Made by a program: the position numbers and the translations under genes
The notes under the pieces: model-generated
Told to the model about the DNA's origin: nothing
Database searches by the model: none
Seen by the model: only the letters and a program-made list of their open reading frames with translations
Shown here: positions 45,739 through 54,217 of the stretch, piece by piece
Layout of the letters: every line of letters starts with the position of its first letter
Numbering within the stretch: the first letter of the stretch is position 1
DNA from: Sphaerochaeta pleomorpha str. Grapes
GTDB taxonomy: Bacteria > Spirochaetota > Spirochaetia > Sphaerochaetales > Sphaerochaetaceae
Length of the DNA: 64,000 bases
Assembly: GCF_000236685.1 (NCBI RefSeq)
Contig: NC_016633.1
Location: forward strand, 2,790,001-2,854,000
Direction of reading: 5' to 3'

Positions 45739-46732
45739 TAGAAGTTTTCAATCAGTTATGAAACAGGCGTTTGCAAGAAGGGAAGCTACCCTGATTGTTC
45801 TCTTGGTATTGTTGCTGGTTCCCATCACGATTCGCTCGCCGCATTTTCTATCAGTGAAAAACATCAGTACGATTCTCAATGATATGGCAATTTTGGTAAT
45901 TGTCTCGATCGGTGAGTTTTATGTAATCCTGTCCAATGGCATTGACCTGTCCGTAGGGTCAGTCATTGCCTTTGCCGGGATGGCCTGTGGCATGCTCAAT
46001 GAATCGCATCCCGAAATCCCTGCGCCGCTGCTTCTGCTTGTAGGTATGGGAATAGGTGCCATCCTTGGTCTTGTCAATGGGGTTCTTGTTGCCTATGGGA
46101 AGATTCCCCCGATAATTACAACGCTGGGAACGGTAAGTATTTACCGTGGGATGACCTTTCTTTTGAGTAAGGGGACATGGGTTACTGCCCATGAAATGTC
46201 GAAGTCCTATATTGCTCTTCCCCGCAATACGTTTCTTGGGATATCGGTTTTGCTCTGGATTGCTTTTGCGGTCATAGCCCTTTTCTATTATTTCAGCCGC
46301 TATACCCGTACCGGCCGCGAAGTCTATGCAATTGGGGGAAACGCAAACGCTGCAAAGTTTGTCGGAGTAAGTGAAAGCCGCATCCGGTTGGTTGTGTTCT
46401 TGGTCAGCGGTACCCTCAGTGGGCTTGCCGGGGCTCTCTGGACTGCCCGCTATGCTTCTGCCGTCAACGAGATGGCAACCGGTTTTGAAATGCAGGCAGT
46501 AGCTGCCTGTGTTCTTGGCGGTGTCAATTTCGCAGGTGGAGCTGGTGGAATCATCGGTGTAGCTATGGGAACTTTGTTTCTGGGGGTTGTTACCAATGCC
46601 CTTCCGGTCATCTATCTATCAGTGTTCTGGCAGACGTTTGTCCAAGGCTTTATTGTCTTGATTGCCCTTGCCTTGAATACGATGTCCGACCAAAGAAAAA
46701 CCAGGAAACTGCTTGCGCAGAGAAGAGGGTAA
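45731..46732 (+). CDS. Rhamnose ABC transporter permease 1
   Basis: A 333-residue CUT2-class permease with eight or more membrane helices and the family motifs NGIDLSVGSVIAFAGM, GLVNGVLVAYGKIPPIITTLG, YAIGGNANAAKFVGVS and GLAGALWTARYASA. ATG 45731 is chosen because GGAGGGG lies just upstream; the frame runs on to 45710. It overlaps the ATPase stop and is followed at once by a second permease, the RhaP/RhaQ-like pair usual for rhamnose importers. Confidence 0.92.
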   Translation: MPNRSFQSVMKQAFARREATLIVLLVLLLVPITIRSPHFLSVKNISTILNDMAILVIVSIGEFYVILSNGIDLSVGSVIAFAGMACGMLNESHPEIPAPLLLLVGMGIGAILGLVNGVLVAYGKIPPIITTLGTVSIYRGMTFLLSKGTWVTAHEMSKSYIALPRNTFLGISVLLWIAFAVIALFYYFSRYTRTGREVYAIGGNANAAKFVGVSESRIRLVVFLVSGTLSGLAGALWTARYASAVNEMATGFEMQAVAACVLGGVNFAGGAGGIIGVAMGTLFLGVVTNALPVIYLSVFWQTFVQGFIVLIALALNTMSDQRKTRKLLAQRRG

Positions 46733-46736
46733 CAGA

Positions 46737-47774
46737 ATGAGTGAAGGTAAACAACTTGTAGCAAAAGGACGTTTGATCCAGGAAATGTCCCTCAAAAACC
46801 GCTTGATTGAACTGATAACGAAGTGGGAAGTAATCTTGTGCATTCTTCTCGTGGTGGTGGTCGTTTTCTTTTCAAATATGACCCCCTATTTCTGGGATTG
46901 GTTCAATTTGATGAACGCTACGTTCCAATTCTCTGAGAAGGCAATCCTGGCATTGCCCATGATATTCATCATAATGTGCGGCGATATCGATATCTCCATT
47001 GCTTCCATTGTTGCCCTCAGTGGCTTTGTAGTCGGTACTGCTGCGGAAAAAGGTGTGGGAATTCCATCCTTGCTCCTGCTTTCCCTTCTTGTCGGGACTG
47101 TTGCAGGACTGATAAACGGCTTGCTTATTACCGGGCTGGAAATGCCAGCCATCGCAGTGACCCTTGCAACCCAGAGTATCTACAGAGGCATACCTACCGG
47201 GGTTTTGGGCGAACATGCCTGTACCCAATATCCCCAGGGCTTTGGTTTTTTCGGTCAGGAATTCATTCCAGGTACTGTCATTCCCTTTGAACTTGTCCTC
47301 TATCTGTTTATTGCCGCAATTTTTGCCTTTGTTCTCCATAAGACAACCTATGGACGCAGACTGTATGCTATCGGAAACAGTGCGGAGACAGCCAAATTTT
47401 CGGGAATCAATGTAAAACGAATGAGGATTATCAACTTTACCCTGACAGGTTTTTTCTGTGGTCTCGGAGGTTTCCTGCTTGCATCGCGTATCCTTTCGGT
47501 CAGATCAAATATTGCAACGGGGTGGGATATGGAAATCATTACCCTTGTTGTCCTTGGCGGGGTTTCGATAACCGGGGGAAGAGGGACTGTCATTGGGGTA
47601 ATACTCGGTTCTCTTTTAGTCGGTTATCTTAAATTTGGCATGGGCTTATTGAAATTCTCAGGCACCGTGATGACCATCGTCGTAGGATCGTTGCTGATAA
47701 TCGCTGTATTGCTTCCCAGGCTTTTGGATTTGTATAAGGCCAACAGGAAACTGAGGATGCAGCAGCGCTCATAG
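46737..47774 (+). CDS. Rhamnose ABC transporter permease 2
   Basis: A 345-residue CUT2-class permease, four bases after permease 1, with CGDIDISIASIVALSGF, LINGLLITGLEMPAIAVTLA, YAIGNSAETAKFSGINV and GGVSITGGRGTVIGVILG. GAAGAGG precedes ATG 46737. The two permeases would form a heterodimer with the double ATPase. Confidence 0.92.
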   Translation: MSEGKQLVAKGRLIQEMSLKNRLIELITKWEVILCILLVVVVVFFSNMTPYFWDWFNLMNATFQFSEKAILALPMIFIIMCGDIDISIASIVALSGFVVGTAAEKGVGIPSLLLLSLLVGTVAGLINGLLITGLEMPAIAVTLATQSIYRGIPTGVLGEHACTQYPQGFGFFGQEFIPGTVIPFELVLYLFIAAIFAFVLHKTTYGRRLYAIGNSAETAKFSGINVKRMRIINFTLTGFFCGLGGFLLASRILSVRSNIATGWDMEIITLVVLGGVSITGGRGTVIGVILGSLLVGYLKFGMGLLKFSGTVMTIVVGSLLIIAVLLPRLLDLYKANRKLRMQQRS

Positions 47775-47789
47775 CGAAAGGGGTTTGAG

Positions 47790-48107
47790 ATGGACCAAAG
47801 ACTTGCGTTCGTAATGCACGTAAAACCGGGATTCGAGGAAGAATATCAAAGAAGGCATGCCGCTATCTGGCCTGAGTTGAAAAAATTGCTTTCAAATAGC
47901 GGTGTCTTCGACTACTCGATTTTTCTGGATAGAAAGACCTCTCTTCTCTTTGCCTTTCAACAGGTAAAGGGAGATCAGGGGTCCCAGAATCTGGGGTCTG
48001 ATCCCATTGTCCAGAAATGGTGGGCCTATATGGCAGATATCATGGAGACAAATCCAGATAATTCCCCAGTTACTACGAACTTGGAAGAAGTTTTCCACAT
48101 GGATTGA
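47790..48107 (+). CDS. rhaM: L-rhamnose mutarotase
   Basis: A 105-residue RhaM, a ferredoxin-like protein that interconverts rhamnose anomers to feed RhaA. Typical stretches: AFVMHVKPGFEEEYQRRHAAIWPEL (catalytic His in RRH), YSIFLDRKTSLLFAFQ and WWAYMADIMETNPDNSP. GAAAGGGG lies before the ATG, 15 bases after the permease stop. Its presence is a good sign that the flanking transporter carries rhamnose. Confidence 0.95.
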   Translation: MDQRLAFVMHVKPGFEEEYQRRHAAIWPELKKLLSNSGVFDYSIFLDRKTSLLFAFQQVKGDQGSQNLGSDPIVQKWWAYMADIMETNPDNSPVTTNLEEVFHMD

Positions 48108-48115
48108 ACTGCAAA

Positions 48116-48188
48116 CTTCTTTCATTTCTACTTGATTTATCATAGATTTCATAATAGAATCGAAAGGGTTATGAAAGTAAAGTGAAAG
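48116..48188 (+). promoter_or_regulatory. Direct-repeat array before the DeoR gene
   Basis: Three copies of GAAAG at exact 11-base spacing (48162-48166, 48173-48177, 48184-48188), and related inverse-strand copies (TTTCATTTC around 48121-48128 and TTTCAT near 48148). DeoR-family proteins commonly bind such helically phased direct repeats, so this is a likely autoregulatory site and internal promoter region. Repeats are seen directly; binding is inferred. Confidence 0.5.
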
Positions 48189-48201
48189 TAGGAGTGGTAG
48201 A

Positions 48202-48957
48202 ATGGTTGGAATTTCTTCTCGAGAGGAACAGATTCTCGAATTGCTCAGAAGTGGCGAAGAATACCCCGTAAACCGTTTAAGTCAGGTTCTCGGGGTTTCT
48301 GCTGTTACTATTCGGGGTGATTTGAGGGACCTTGATGCAAAGGGTCTGGTCGTGCGTTCCCATGGCAGCGTAGTAGCAGCCTCTTGTCCCCAGTCTTCCC
48401 GTCGCGACAGCTCAAACACCCAGGAAAAAGAACTCATTGCAAAGGCAGCCGCCTCTTTGGTCCATGACGGCGACTGCATCATGGTTACCAACGGGTCGAC
48501 CTGCTCCCTTATTGCCCGATATCTTTTTGGGCGCAAGAATGTAAAAATAGTTACCAATTCAACGTTGTTGCTTCCCTATGGCCGTGCAAATACCGGTTTG
48601 GATATTACCATTGTCGGCGGAGAGTACCGGCCCCAGGCAGAAGCTTTGGTAGGTCCTGCAGCCATAGCCCAGATCGAAGCCTACCATGTATCGATTACTT
48701 TTTTCGGTACTGACGGGATTACCCTTGAGCATGGTTTGACAACAGCACTCATTGAGAATGCACAGGTAGTACAGAGAATGTGCTCACAAGCCACACGACG
48801 CGTGCTCTGTGTCGATTCCTCAAAGGTTGGTAACAGGGGTTTTGTAAGAATAATGCCGGTGACCGAGATAGATACCATTGTTACGGACAGCGGTTTTCCA
48901 AAAGACCTCGCTTCTCAGCTCGAGGAGCTCGGGGTAGAAGTCATCCTAGCGCAATAG
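48202..48957 (+). CDS. DeoR-family transcriptional regulator
   Basis: A 251-residue DeoR/GlpR-type regulator: N-terminal helix-turn-helix (REEQILELLRSGEEYPVNRLSQVLGVSAVTIRGDLRDL) and a DeoRC sugar-phosphate sensor domain (KELIAKAAASLVHDGDCIMVTNGSTC, VTNSTLLL, GGEYRPQAEALVGP, FFGTDGITLEHGLTT, CVDSSKVGNRGF). Such proteins sense phosphorylated sugars, for example rhamnulose-1-phosphate. It sits between rhaM and the dehydrogenase-complex genes, 17 bases before E2, and probably controls that block through the GAAAG repeats before it. Confidence 0.92.
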   Translation: MVGISSREEQILELLRSGEEYPVNRLSQVLGVSAVTIRGDLRDLDAKGLVVRSHGSVVAASCPQSSRRDSSNTQEKELIAKAAASLVHDGDCIMVTNGSTCSLIARYLFGRKNVKIVTNSTLLLPYGRANTGLDITIVGGEYRPQAEALVGPAAIAQIEAYHVSITFFGTDGITLEHGLTTALIENAQVVQRMCSQATRRVLCVDSSKVGNRGFVRIMPVTEIDTIVTDSGFPKDLASQLEELGVEVILAQ

Positions 48958-48974
48958 AGAAAAAGGAGATCAAC

Positions 48975-50348
48975 ATGGCGCAGCAGATAGTAATGCCAAA
49001 GCAAGGAAACTCTGTGGAGTCCTGCATTTTGGTTGAATGGAAAAAGAAAGTAGGGGAAGAGATATCCATCGGGGATATCCTTTGTTCTGCAGAAACTGAT
49101 AAATCGACCATTGATGTAGAATCTACGGCTGAAGGTACCGTCCTTACCTTGCTGTTTGCAGAAGGTGACGAGATTCCTGTCATGGTTCCCATTGCCGTTG
49201 TGGGTGAAAAGGGGGAGCAGGTCGATGCCGCTCTGCTTGAGGCTGCACCATCGATTACAGATGAAAATAAAGAGAGTGTGGCCTCTGTTTCCCTCCCTGC
49301 AGAGCCCCAGCCGACCATCCAGCAGGCCGCTACCGTTTCCTTTATCGGGGCAAAGATAAGTCCAAGGGCAAAAAAACTTGCAGCTGAGCAAGGAATTCCT
49401 GTACAAGCCTTACAGCCTACAGGGCCAAAGAACCGGATAATCGAACGCGATGTACGCAATGCGATGGGACAGCCGCTCAGTCCTGCGGCAAAGGATGCTG
49501 CCCTTGCGGGGAATATCCTTCCTCCGTTGGTGGGAAGCGGTATAGGCGGAAGGGTTCTTTCTTCTGACCTCAATTTTACGAAAGCGGATGTACCAGCCTC
49601 AGTTGCCACAACCGCTGTTCCCCAGGAAACGACAAATGCTCCTTTCCCCGGTCCAATAACCACTATTCCGGTCAAAGGAATCAGGAAGGTTACGGCGAAA
49701 CGGATGATGGAGTCTATGCACGGTACCTGCCAGTTGACCCTCAATGCCTTTGCCGATGCCAGGGCGATGAAGAAACTTCGTTCCGCTTTCAAGGCAAGCA
49801 GCGAGGATCTCAATCTGAACGGAATTACCCTCAATGACCTGGTACTCTTTGCCCTTTCGCGGACCCTTCCCCAATTCCCTGCTTTCAATGCACATTTTAT
49901 GGGAGATTCGATTCTACGGTTCGAGCAAGTACATATCGGTATGGCAACCGATACCCCCCGGGGTCTTTTGGTTCCCGTTATCCGTAATGCCGATAAACTG
50001 ACACTCAGCGGGATCTCAGACGAAGCAAAGAGACTTGCCTTGAAATGCAAGGACGGTAGTGCAACAACTGACGATCTTACGGGAAGTACCATTACCGTAA
50101 GCAATGTAGGTTCTTTTGGCATCGAATCCTTCACCCCGGTACTCAACAAACCTGAGGTAGCAATATTGGGGGTCGGGTGCATTTCGCTCAAAGCAGTGGA
50201 AGGAAAAAGCGGTGAGGTGGAATTCATCCCCCATATCGGGCTTTCCCTGACGATGGACCACCAGGCCGTCGACGGGGCCGATGCTGCACGGTTCTTGAAG
50301 AAACTGATGGATAATATTGCCTCGATAGACATCTTGTTGGCAAAGTAG
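48975..50348 (+). CDS. 2-oxo acid dehydrogenase E2 (dihydrolipoyl acyltransferase) with two peripheral-subunit-binding domains
   Basis: A 457-residue E2. Residues 1-75 are a lipoyl domain (K43 in ETDKSTIDVES). Two stretches then look like E3/E1-binding domains: ISPRAKKLAAEQGIPVQALQ to IIERDV (about 117-147) and LSPAAKDAALAGNI to RVLSSDL (about 155-190). The acyltransferase domain (about 220-457) ends in LTMDHQAVDGADAARFL with catalytic His about 429. The acyl group is not fixed by sequence; acetoin, pyruvate and branched-chain types share these motifs. AAAAAGGAG precedes the ATG. It is first of E2-E3-E1. Confidence 0.9.
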   Translation: MAQQIVMPKQGNSVESCILVEWKKKVGEEISIGDILCSAETDKSTIDVESTAEGTVLTLLFAEGDEIPVMVPIAVVGEKGEQVDAALLEAAPSITDENKESVASVSLPAEPQPTIQQAATVSFIGAKISPRAKKLAAEQGIPVQALQPTGPKNRIIERDVRNAMGQPLSPAAKDAALAGNILPPLVGSGIGGRVLSSDLNFTKADVPASVATTAVPQETTNAPFPGPITTIPVKGIRKVTAKRMMESMHGTCQLTLNAFADARAMKKLRSAFKASSEDLNLNGITLNDLVLFALSRTLPQFPAFNAHFMGDSILRFEQVHIGMATDTPRGLLVPVIRNADKLTLSGISDEAKRLALKCKDGSATTDDLTGSTITVSNVGSFGIESFTPVLNKPEVAILGVGCISLKAVEGKSGEVEFIPHIGLSLTMDHQAVDGADAARFLKKLMDNIASIDILLAK

Positions 50349-50360
50349 GAGGAAGGATAC

Positions 50361-51713
50361 ATGGCTCAGTATGATTTGATTGTTGTCGGGAGTGGTCCTG
50401 GAGGATATGTAGCAGCAGAACGTGCCGGTTCTCTCGGCAAGAAAGTTTTGCTGATTGAGAGAGACCTTATTGGCGGAGTATGTACCAATTGGGGGTGCAT
50501 ACCGACCAAGAGTCTGCTCAACACCGCAAAACATTATCACCATGCCAAGGACAGTACCTCCTTGGGTGTTCATGCCCAAGAGGTTACCTATTCAATTGAA
50601 GAGGCTATGGCGTGGAAGGACGAAACGGTAAAGACGCTTCGCAGCGGTATTGAGTTCCTGATGAAATCGAACAAAGTCGAGGTGGTTATCGGCGAGGCAA
50701 CTTTTATTGATGAACACCATGTGTCGGTCAACGATACGGTATACGAGGGTGCTTATCTTATTCTTGCCACTGGTTCTTCTCCGTTTGTTCCCCCGATTCC
50801 AGGAAGCAAACTCAGCCATGTCGTTACCAGCAATGAAATCTTGAGTGTCTCTGAGATTCCCTCCTCTTTGGTAATCATTGGTGGCGGGGTCATCGGGGTT
50901 GAGTTTGCATCCTATTTCTCGATGATCGGCACGAAGGTCACCGTAGTTGAGATGATGGATGAAATCCTTCCTATGATGGATGGGGAATTTGCCAAGTTGA
51001 TGAGAAGGGAAATGAAAGGTGTCGATTTTCACCTTGGTTGCAAGGTAGGTGAAATTACCGAGAAAGAAGTACGTTATACCGACGCCAAAGGCAACGCGAA
51101 GGCTGTCGAAGCCTCCCTTGTCCTTATGAGTGTAGGCAGACGCCCCAACACCGCAGGTTTTGAAAACCTGAAAATCGAGATCGACCGTAAGGGTATTGTG
51201 GTAGACGACCGGATGCAGACAAATATTCCCAACATTTACGCGATCGGGGATGTCAACGGACGTTCACTCCTTGCCCATAGTGCCTCAAGGATGGCAGAGG
51301 TTGCTGTTTCCAATATGTTTGGAACCACTAAACAGAGGATGCGCTATAACGCAATTCCCTGGGCTGTCTATGGGTACCCGGAAGCTGCCGGCTGCGGGCT
51401 TACCGAGGGTGAGGCTGCACGGCAGGGCAAAAAGGTCAAATGTGCAACGGTACAGATGCGTTCCAATGGAAGGTTTCTGGCAGAAATGGGAAAACGAGCC
51501 GGGGGCTTGGTAAAGGTTGTCTCCGATGCCCAGACTGGTTGCATCCTTGGCATCCATATACTTGGTCCCTATAGCAGTGAGATTATCTGCTTTGCCTCTG
51601 AGGCCGTTGAAGGGGAGATGAGAATCAAAGATGTCAAAGAAATTGTCTTCCCCCATCCCAGCGTATCCGAACTTATCAAGGATGCCTGCTTCGCTATCGA
51701 CCATACCCTATAA
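50361..51713 (+). CDS. lpdA: Dihydrolipoyl dehydrogenase (E3)
   Basis: A 450-residue flavoprotein disulfide reductase: FAD motif VVGSGPGGYVAAERAG, redox pair C41-C46 in GGVCTNWGCIPTKSL, NAD motif IIGGGVIGVEFASYF, IYAIGDVNG and C-terminal HPSVSELI with the catalytic His near the end. It reoxidises the lipoyl arm of the E2 upstream, passing electrons to NAD. AGGAGGAAGG lies before the ATG, 12 bases after E2. Confidence 0.93.
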   Translation: MAQYDLIVVGSGPGGYVAAERAGSLGKKVLLIERDLIGGVCTNWGCIPTKSLLNTAKHYHHAKDSTSLGVHAQEVTYSIEEAMAWKDETVKTLRSGIEFLMKSNKVEVVIGEATFIDEHHVSVNDTVYEGAYLILATGSSPFVPPIPGSKLSHVVTSNEILSVSEIPSSLVIIGGGVIGVEFASYFSMIGTKVTVVEMMDEILPMMDGEFAKLMRREMKGVDFHLGCKVGEITEKEVRYTDAKGNAKAVEASLVLMSVGRRPNTAGFENLKIEIDRKGIVVDDRMQTNIPNIYAIGDVNGRSLLAHSASRMAEVAVSNMFGTTKQRMRYNAIPWAVYGYPEAAGCGLTEGEAARQGKKVKCATVQMRSNGRFLAEMGKRAGGLVKVVSDAQTGCILGIHILGPYSSEIICFASEAVEGEMRIKDVKEIVFPHPSVSELIKDACFAIDHTL

Positions 51714-51740
51714 GTAATTGAAACATAAGGAGTTTACTAT

Positions 51741-54197
51741 ATGTCCAAAACGATTTCTTTCGACCCGGCAACATTGCGTGAAAAACAAATGGTTTCCACC
51801 CCCTCGATACCTGTTAACCAGTATCAGGGAGATATCAAAAAAGAATTGAAGCTGTATGGCAAGGACCGCTTGGTCCGTGTCTATTACGATATGCTCTTGA
51901 TCAGGAAATTCGAAACCATGCTCGATACCATCAAGAAAGAGGGTGTCTACCAGGGAATCCAGTACAACCATAAGGGGCCGGCCCACCTCTCAGCCGGCCA
52001 AGAATCGGCAGCGGTAGGGCAGGCTATGGTTCTGAATCCGGAAGACCAGATTTTCGGTTCGCATCGCAGCCATGGTGAAATCCTGGCAAAATGCCTCTCG
52101 GCCATCTGGAAGATGGAAGATGGTGACCTGGTTTCCGTCATGGAAAATTTCATGGGTGGTGAAACCTACAAGGTTGTCGAGAAACATTTTACCGGCAATT
52201 CTGTAAGGGATCTCGCAGAGAATTTCGTACTCTACGGTGCCCTTGCCGAAATCTATGCAAAGAAAACAGGGTTCTCCTGTGGCCTTGGCGGTTCCATGCA
52301 TACCTTTTTCGAGCCGTTCGGGAGTATGCCGAACAATGCAATCGTCGGCGGTTCGTGTACCATTGCCGTAGGTGCTGCGCTCTATAAGAAAATCAACAGG
52401 AAAAAAGGTATCGTAATTGCCAACATCGGCGACGGGTCCCTTGCCCGCGGCCCTGTATGGGAAGGTTTGGTGCTTTCCTCCATGGACCAGTACAAGACAC
52501 TGTGGGAAGAGAACAAGGGCAACCCCCCGTTCATGCTCAATTGCTTTGATAATTTCTATGCGATGGGTGGCCAGCCCGTTGGGGAAACCATGGGCTTCGG
52601 CCTTGCGGCCCGCGTTGCCTGCGGTATCAATGCCGAATCGATGCATACCGAACGGGTGGATGGTTTCAACCCGTTGGCTGTTGCCGATGCAACGGGCAGG
52701 AAGAAAGCTTTGCTTGAAAAGGGTGAAGGCCCTGCCTTTTTGGATACCATTACCTATCGTTTCAGCGGACACAGTCCTTCCGATGCCATGACCTATCGCA
52801 GTAAGGAAGAACTTGAGGCTTTCAAGGCCCAGGACCCGATCGATTCCTATGCAATGTACCTGCTCGATAATAAACTGGTTACCAAAGCAGATCTTGAGGG
52901 TTTTGACTCAGTTCTTGAAGAGAAGATGCGAAAGACCCTGGCTATTACCGTAGACCCTGTTCTCAGCCCGATGGTAGGCCCCTCCTTCGTAGAATCAGTC
53001 ATGTTTTCAAACCAGAGCGTCGAGAAGCTTGACGACAGGGAACCGGAGCTTTTGCAGAAACTTGAGGATAATCCCCGTGTCCAGCAGATTGCCAAGCGTA
53101 ACCGTTATGCCTATGACGAGAGCGGGAAACCTTTCCCCTCTGCCCGTCTGTATCAGTATCGTGACGCGATATTCGAGGCAATGGTCCATCGGTTTGTCAT
53201 TGATCCGACCATGATTGCCTACGGAGAGGATCATCGTGACTGGGGTGGGGCATTTGCCTGTTACCGTGGTCTTACCGAATTGCTTCCTCCCTCAAGGTTT
53301 TTCAATTCACCGATAGCCGAATCGTCCATCGTCGGAAGCGGGGTAGGCTATGCACTCAGCGGTGGGCGTGCAGTTGTCGAATTGATGTATTGTGATTTCC
53401 TTGGTTGTGCAGGTGATGAGGTTTTCAACCAGATGCCCAAGTGGCAGGCCATGAGTGCAGGGGTATTGAAGATGCCGTTGGTCCTCAGGGTGTCGGTTGG
53501 AAACAAATACGGTGCCCAGCATTCCCAGGAATGGACAAGTATGGTAGCCTCGGTCCCCGGACTCAAGGCAATGTATCCCTCCACTCCGTATGACGCGAAG
53601 GGTATGCTCAACTATGCACTGCGCGGTACCGACCCAGTCGTATTCTTCGAGAGCCAGAAACTCTATGGAATCGGGGAGCAGTTTGTCAAGGAAGGAGTCC
53701 CGCAAGGGTATTACGAAATACCGGAAGGAGAACCGTGTATCAAGAGGGAAGGCGATGATGTTACCCTCATTTCCCTCGGACCTTCTCTGTACACTGCAAT
53801 TGCAGCAGCCGACCGGCTTGAGAAAGATTTTGGCATGAAGGCTGAGGTAATTGACCTGAGATGGATCAACCCACTCAAATATGAGTTGCTGGTTGCCTCC
53901 GTTGTAAAGACCGGAAGGGTGGTCTTGGTAACCGATAGCGCCGAACGGGGAAGTTATCTCCATACCGTCGCCTCTAACCTGAATCGCCTTGCCTTCGAAT
54001 ATCTCGATGCCCCGCCGGTTGTCGTCGGCAGTAAAAACTGGATTACCCCGCCTGCCGAGATGGAGGAATATTACTTCGCCCAAGCTGATTCTGTTCTCGA
54101 TGCCATTCATGAGCAAATCATTCCTCTCAAAGGATATGTTCCTGTACATGCCTATACTGACGGTGAATTTTTCCGAACAAGCCGAGAGGGTGTATAA
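51741..54197 (+). CDS. Fused alpha-beta E1 component of a 2-oxo acid dehydrogenase complex
   Basis: An 818-residue single-chain E1. The alpha part (about 40-400) has AHLSAGQESAAVGQAM, GSHRSHGE, and thiamine-diphosphate motif GDGSLARGPVWEG with its terminal Asn in CFDNFYAMGG; the GDG-to-Asn spacing is about ten residues longer than usual. The beta part (about 460-800) has YGEDHRDWGGAFACYRGL, FFNSPIAESSIVGSGVGYA, ELMYCDFLGCAGDEV, YGAQHSQEW, VFFESQKLYG and VIDLRWINPL. It would decarboxylate a 2-oxo acid, or cleave an acetoin-like ketone, and load the E2 lipoyl arm. AAGGAG precedes the ATG. The true substrate is unknown. Confidence 0.88.
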   Translation: MSKTISFDPATLREKQMVSTPSIPVNQYQGDIKKELKLYGKDRLVRVYYDMLLIRKFETMLDTIKKEGVYQGIQYNHKGPAHLSAGQESAAVGQAMVLNPEDQIFGSHRSHGEILAKCLSAIWKMEDGDLVSVMENFMGGETYKVVEKHFTGNSVRDLAENFVLYGALAEIYAKKTGFSCGLGGSMHTFFEPFGSMPNNAIVGGSCTIAVGAALYKKINRKKGIVIANIGDGSLARGPVWEGLVLSSMDQYKTLWEENKGNPPFMLNCFDNFYAMGGQPVGETMGFGLAARVACGINAESMHTERVDGFNPLAVADATGRKKALLEKGEGPAFLDTITYRFSGHSPSDAMTYRSKEELEAFKAQDPIDSYAMYLLDNKLVTKADLEGFDSVLEEKMRKTLAITVDPVLSPMVGPSFVESVMFSNQSVEKLDDREPELLQKLEDNPRVQQIAKRNRYAYDESGKPFPSARLYQYRDAIFEAMVHRFVIDPTMIAYGEDHRDWGGAFACYRGLTELLPPSRFFNSPIAESSIVGSGVGYALSGGRAVVELMYCDFLGCAGDEVFNQMPKWQAMSAGVLKMPLVLRVSVGNKYGAQHSQEWTSMVASVPGLKAMYPSTPYDAKGMLNYALRGTDPVVFFESQKLYGIGEQFVKEGVPQGYYEIPEGEPCIKREGDDVTLISLGPSLYTAIAAADRLEKDFGMKAEVIDLRWINPLKYELLVASVVKTGRVVLVTDSAERGSYLHTVASNLNRLAFEYLDAPPVVVGSKNWITPPAEMEEYYFAQADSVLDAIHEQIIPLKGYVPVHAYTDGEFFRTSREGV

Positions 54198-54217
54198 TCT
54201 AGCGACAAGGGGTACCT

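Noticed and set aside
48941-50362. A 473-codon open frame on the minus strand
   Set aside because: It lies wholly opposite the well-supported E2 gene, is Ser/Ala/Pro-rich without family motifs, and has no ribosome site. It is an antisense shadow.
53307-54149. A 280-codon minus-strand open frame
   Set aside because: Antisense to the beta half of the fused E1, with no motif or ribosome site.
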